A stretch of 5,500 nt of DNA. Origin: Gammaproteobacteria bacterium. GTDB lineage: Bacteria > Pseudomonadota > Gammaproteobacteria > UBA9214. Position numbers and translations under genes: made by a program. The stretch is taken from positions 723 through 6,222 of the forward strand of contig DMKK01000089.1 in assembly GCA_003454335.1 (NCBI GenBank), in the 5' to 3' direction. This document shows, in pieces, positions 4,660 through 5,500 of this stretch; the first letter of the stretch is position 1; each line of letters opens with the position of its first letter. The notes under the pieces were generated by a model. That model saw only the letters and a program-made list of their open reading frames with translations. It was not told the origin of the DNA and searched no databases.

Positions 4660-5500
4660 GACCACCTCCATTGCTGTCGGCACGCGGGGTAGTGCCAGTG
4701 TCCATGGGTAGCGGATCAAGTTCCGCAATCGTCAGGTATTCTTCCACCAGGTACTTCTTCGCAACCGCCTGGATCTGCCCGGCAGTCACGGCGTTAATCC
4801 GCTCAACATAGGCATCGGCAAGTTTCCAGTCCAGGCCAACGGCCTCCAGTTGACCGACTTTCATTGCCTGGTAGAAGGACGAATCCTGCTCATAGACATC
4901 GCTTGCGACCACCTGCGATTTAACCCGTGCCAGTTCGTCCGCCGCAACCAGCGTTTCCTGCAGACGCTGAACCTGCTCAAACAGTGCTTGCTGTACCTCT
5001 GCGATGCTGTGCTCACCTGCCGGGGTCCCGTCCAGCAGGAACAGTCCTGCCTGGCGGTCATAGAGGTCATAACCGGCACCGGCACTGGTAGCAATCTGGC
5101 TGCCACGCACCAGTTCACGGGTCAGACGGGCACTGTCGCCGCCATCAAGAATATTCGCCAGCACCTCCAGGGCATAGGGCTCCCAGTCATCCTCTGCCGT
5201 GCGCAGCACCGGCGTCTTGTAACCCATGACGGTATAGGGCACTTCAGCCGGTGCCTGCACGTTGACGTAACGCTTGCCCCTTTGCTGTGGTTCCAGCCGC
5301 GGCTTCGGCGGAATAATCTCTTCCGGCTTCAATGGACCAAAATATTTATTGGCCAGCGCCAGCACGGCCGCCGGTTCAACATCGCCGACGACCACGACAA
5401 TGGCATTATTCGGTGCATACCAGCGTTGATACCATGCCTGCAGGTCACCCAACTCCATGTTTTCCAGGTCATTCATCCAGCCAATGGTCGGAATCCGCAC
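4649..5500 (-). CDS. M16-family zinc peptidase, C-terminal 283 codons (start outside the window)
   Basis: The frame is open at the window edge. The first visible codon (GTG) is internal, since homologues have a PxIGWMxDL segment in mid-protein after the zinc-binding half. Visible: IPTIGWMNDLENM then LQAWYQRWYAPNNAIVVVVGDV (about 20-41), which is the end of the N-terminal M16 domain; KYFGPL follows. The C-terminal M16 domain comes next, with VPYTVMGYKTP, LEVLANILDGGDSARLTRELVRGSQIATSAGAGYD and a helical region to the end. The tail (TGTTPRADSNGGGHGN) is low-complexity. The HxxEH motif, if present, lies outside the window, so catalytic status cannot be seen; it is inferred because the downstream partner lacks the motif and such genes usually come in catalytic/non-catalytic pairs. 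Periplasmic location is likewise inferred from the partner's signal peptide. Confidence 0.92.
   Translation of the reverse strand: MRIPTIGWMNDLENMELGDLQAWYQRWYAPNNAIVVVVGDVEPAAVLALANKYFGPLKPEEIIPPKPRLEPQQRGKRYVNVQAPAEVPYTVMGYKTPVLRTAEDDWEPYALEVLANILDGGDSARLTRELVRGSQIATSAGAGYDLYDRQAGLFLLDGTPAGEHSIAEVQQALFEQVQRLQETLVAADELARVKSQVVASDVYEQDSSFYQAMKVGQLEAVGLDWKLADAYVERINAVTAGQIQAVAKKYLVEEYLTIAELDPLPMDTGTTPRADSNGGGHGN
4665..4669 (-). promoter_or_regulatory. Shine-Dalgarno of the second M16 gene, inside the end of the first
   Basis: GGAGG lies 5 nt upstream of ATG 4659 and is formed by codons near the 3' end of the first M16 gene (its Gly-Gly-Gly-His-Gly-Asn tail). With the stop at 4651-4649, the two reading frames overlap by 11 nt, which fits translational coupling and a fixed ratio of the two subunits. 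Confidence 0.8.

Overview
The window reads as chromosomal DNA of a gammaproteobacterium. All six recognisable genes lie on the minus strand, so transcription runs from high to low coordinates. The evidence is the order of housekeeping genes (M16 peptidase pair, rsmD, coaD, YfhL/Alvin-type ferredoxin, gamma-glutamyltransferase). From memory, this resembles the ftsY-side neighbourhood of Pseudomonas. A VPLP-type C-terminal sorting signal and a REP-like doublet of the 'TGTRGGAGC...CGCGA' kind fit the same group. I cannot name a species.

Layout from the transcriptional upstream end. Positions 4649-5500 hold the C-terminal part of an M16 zinc-peptidase-like protein that begins outside the window. 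It overlaps by 11 nt a second M16 protein (3331-4659) that has a signal peptide but no zinc-binding HxxEH motif; the two look like a periplasmic catalytic/non-catalytic pair. A 317-nt intergenic region (3014-3330) follows and is unusually rich in structure: a REPIN-like inverted doublet (3251-3301), a 28-bp perfect palindrome (3166-3193), and a 118-nt element (3018-3135) whose 19-bp closing stem sequesters the Shine-Dalgarno of the next gene. That gene (2363-3013) encodes a secreted lamin-tail-domain protein with a PEP-CTERM/VPLPA-CTERM-like tail. Next come rsmD (1734-2297), coaD (1189-1665), a 2[4Fe-4S] ferredoxin (858-1118) and the first 287 codons of ggt (1-861), which overlaps the ferredoxin stop by 4 nt.

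CoaD (coenzyme A synthesis), the ferredoxin and GGT (glutathione and gamma-glutamyl cleavage in the periplasm) are tightly spaced and probably co-transcribed. RsmD methylates 16S rRNA. The lamin-tail gene looks like a lineage-specific insertion with its own control region between otherwise conserved neighbours. The strongest candidate for something undescribed is its structured leader. No CRISPR array, tRNA, rRNA, insertion sequence or defence system is visible.
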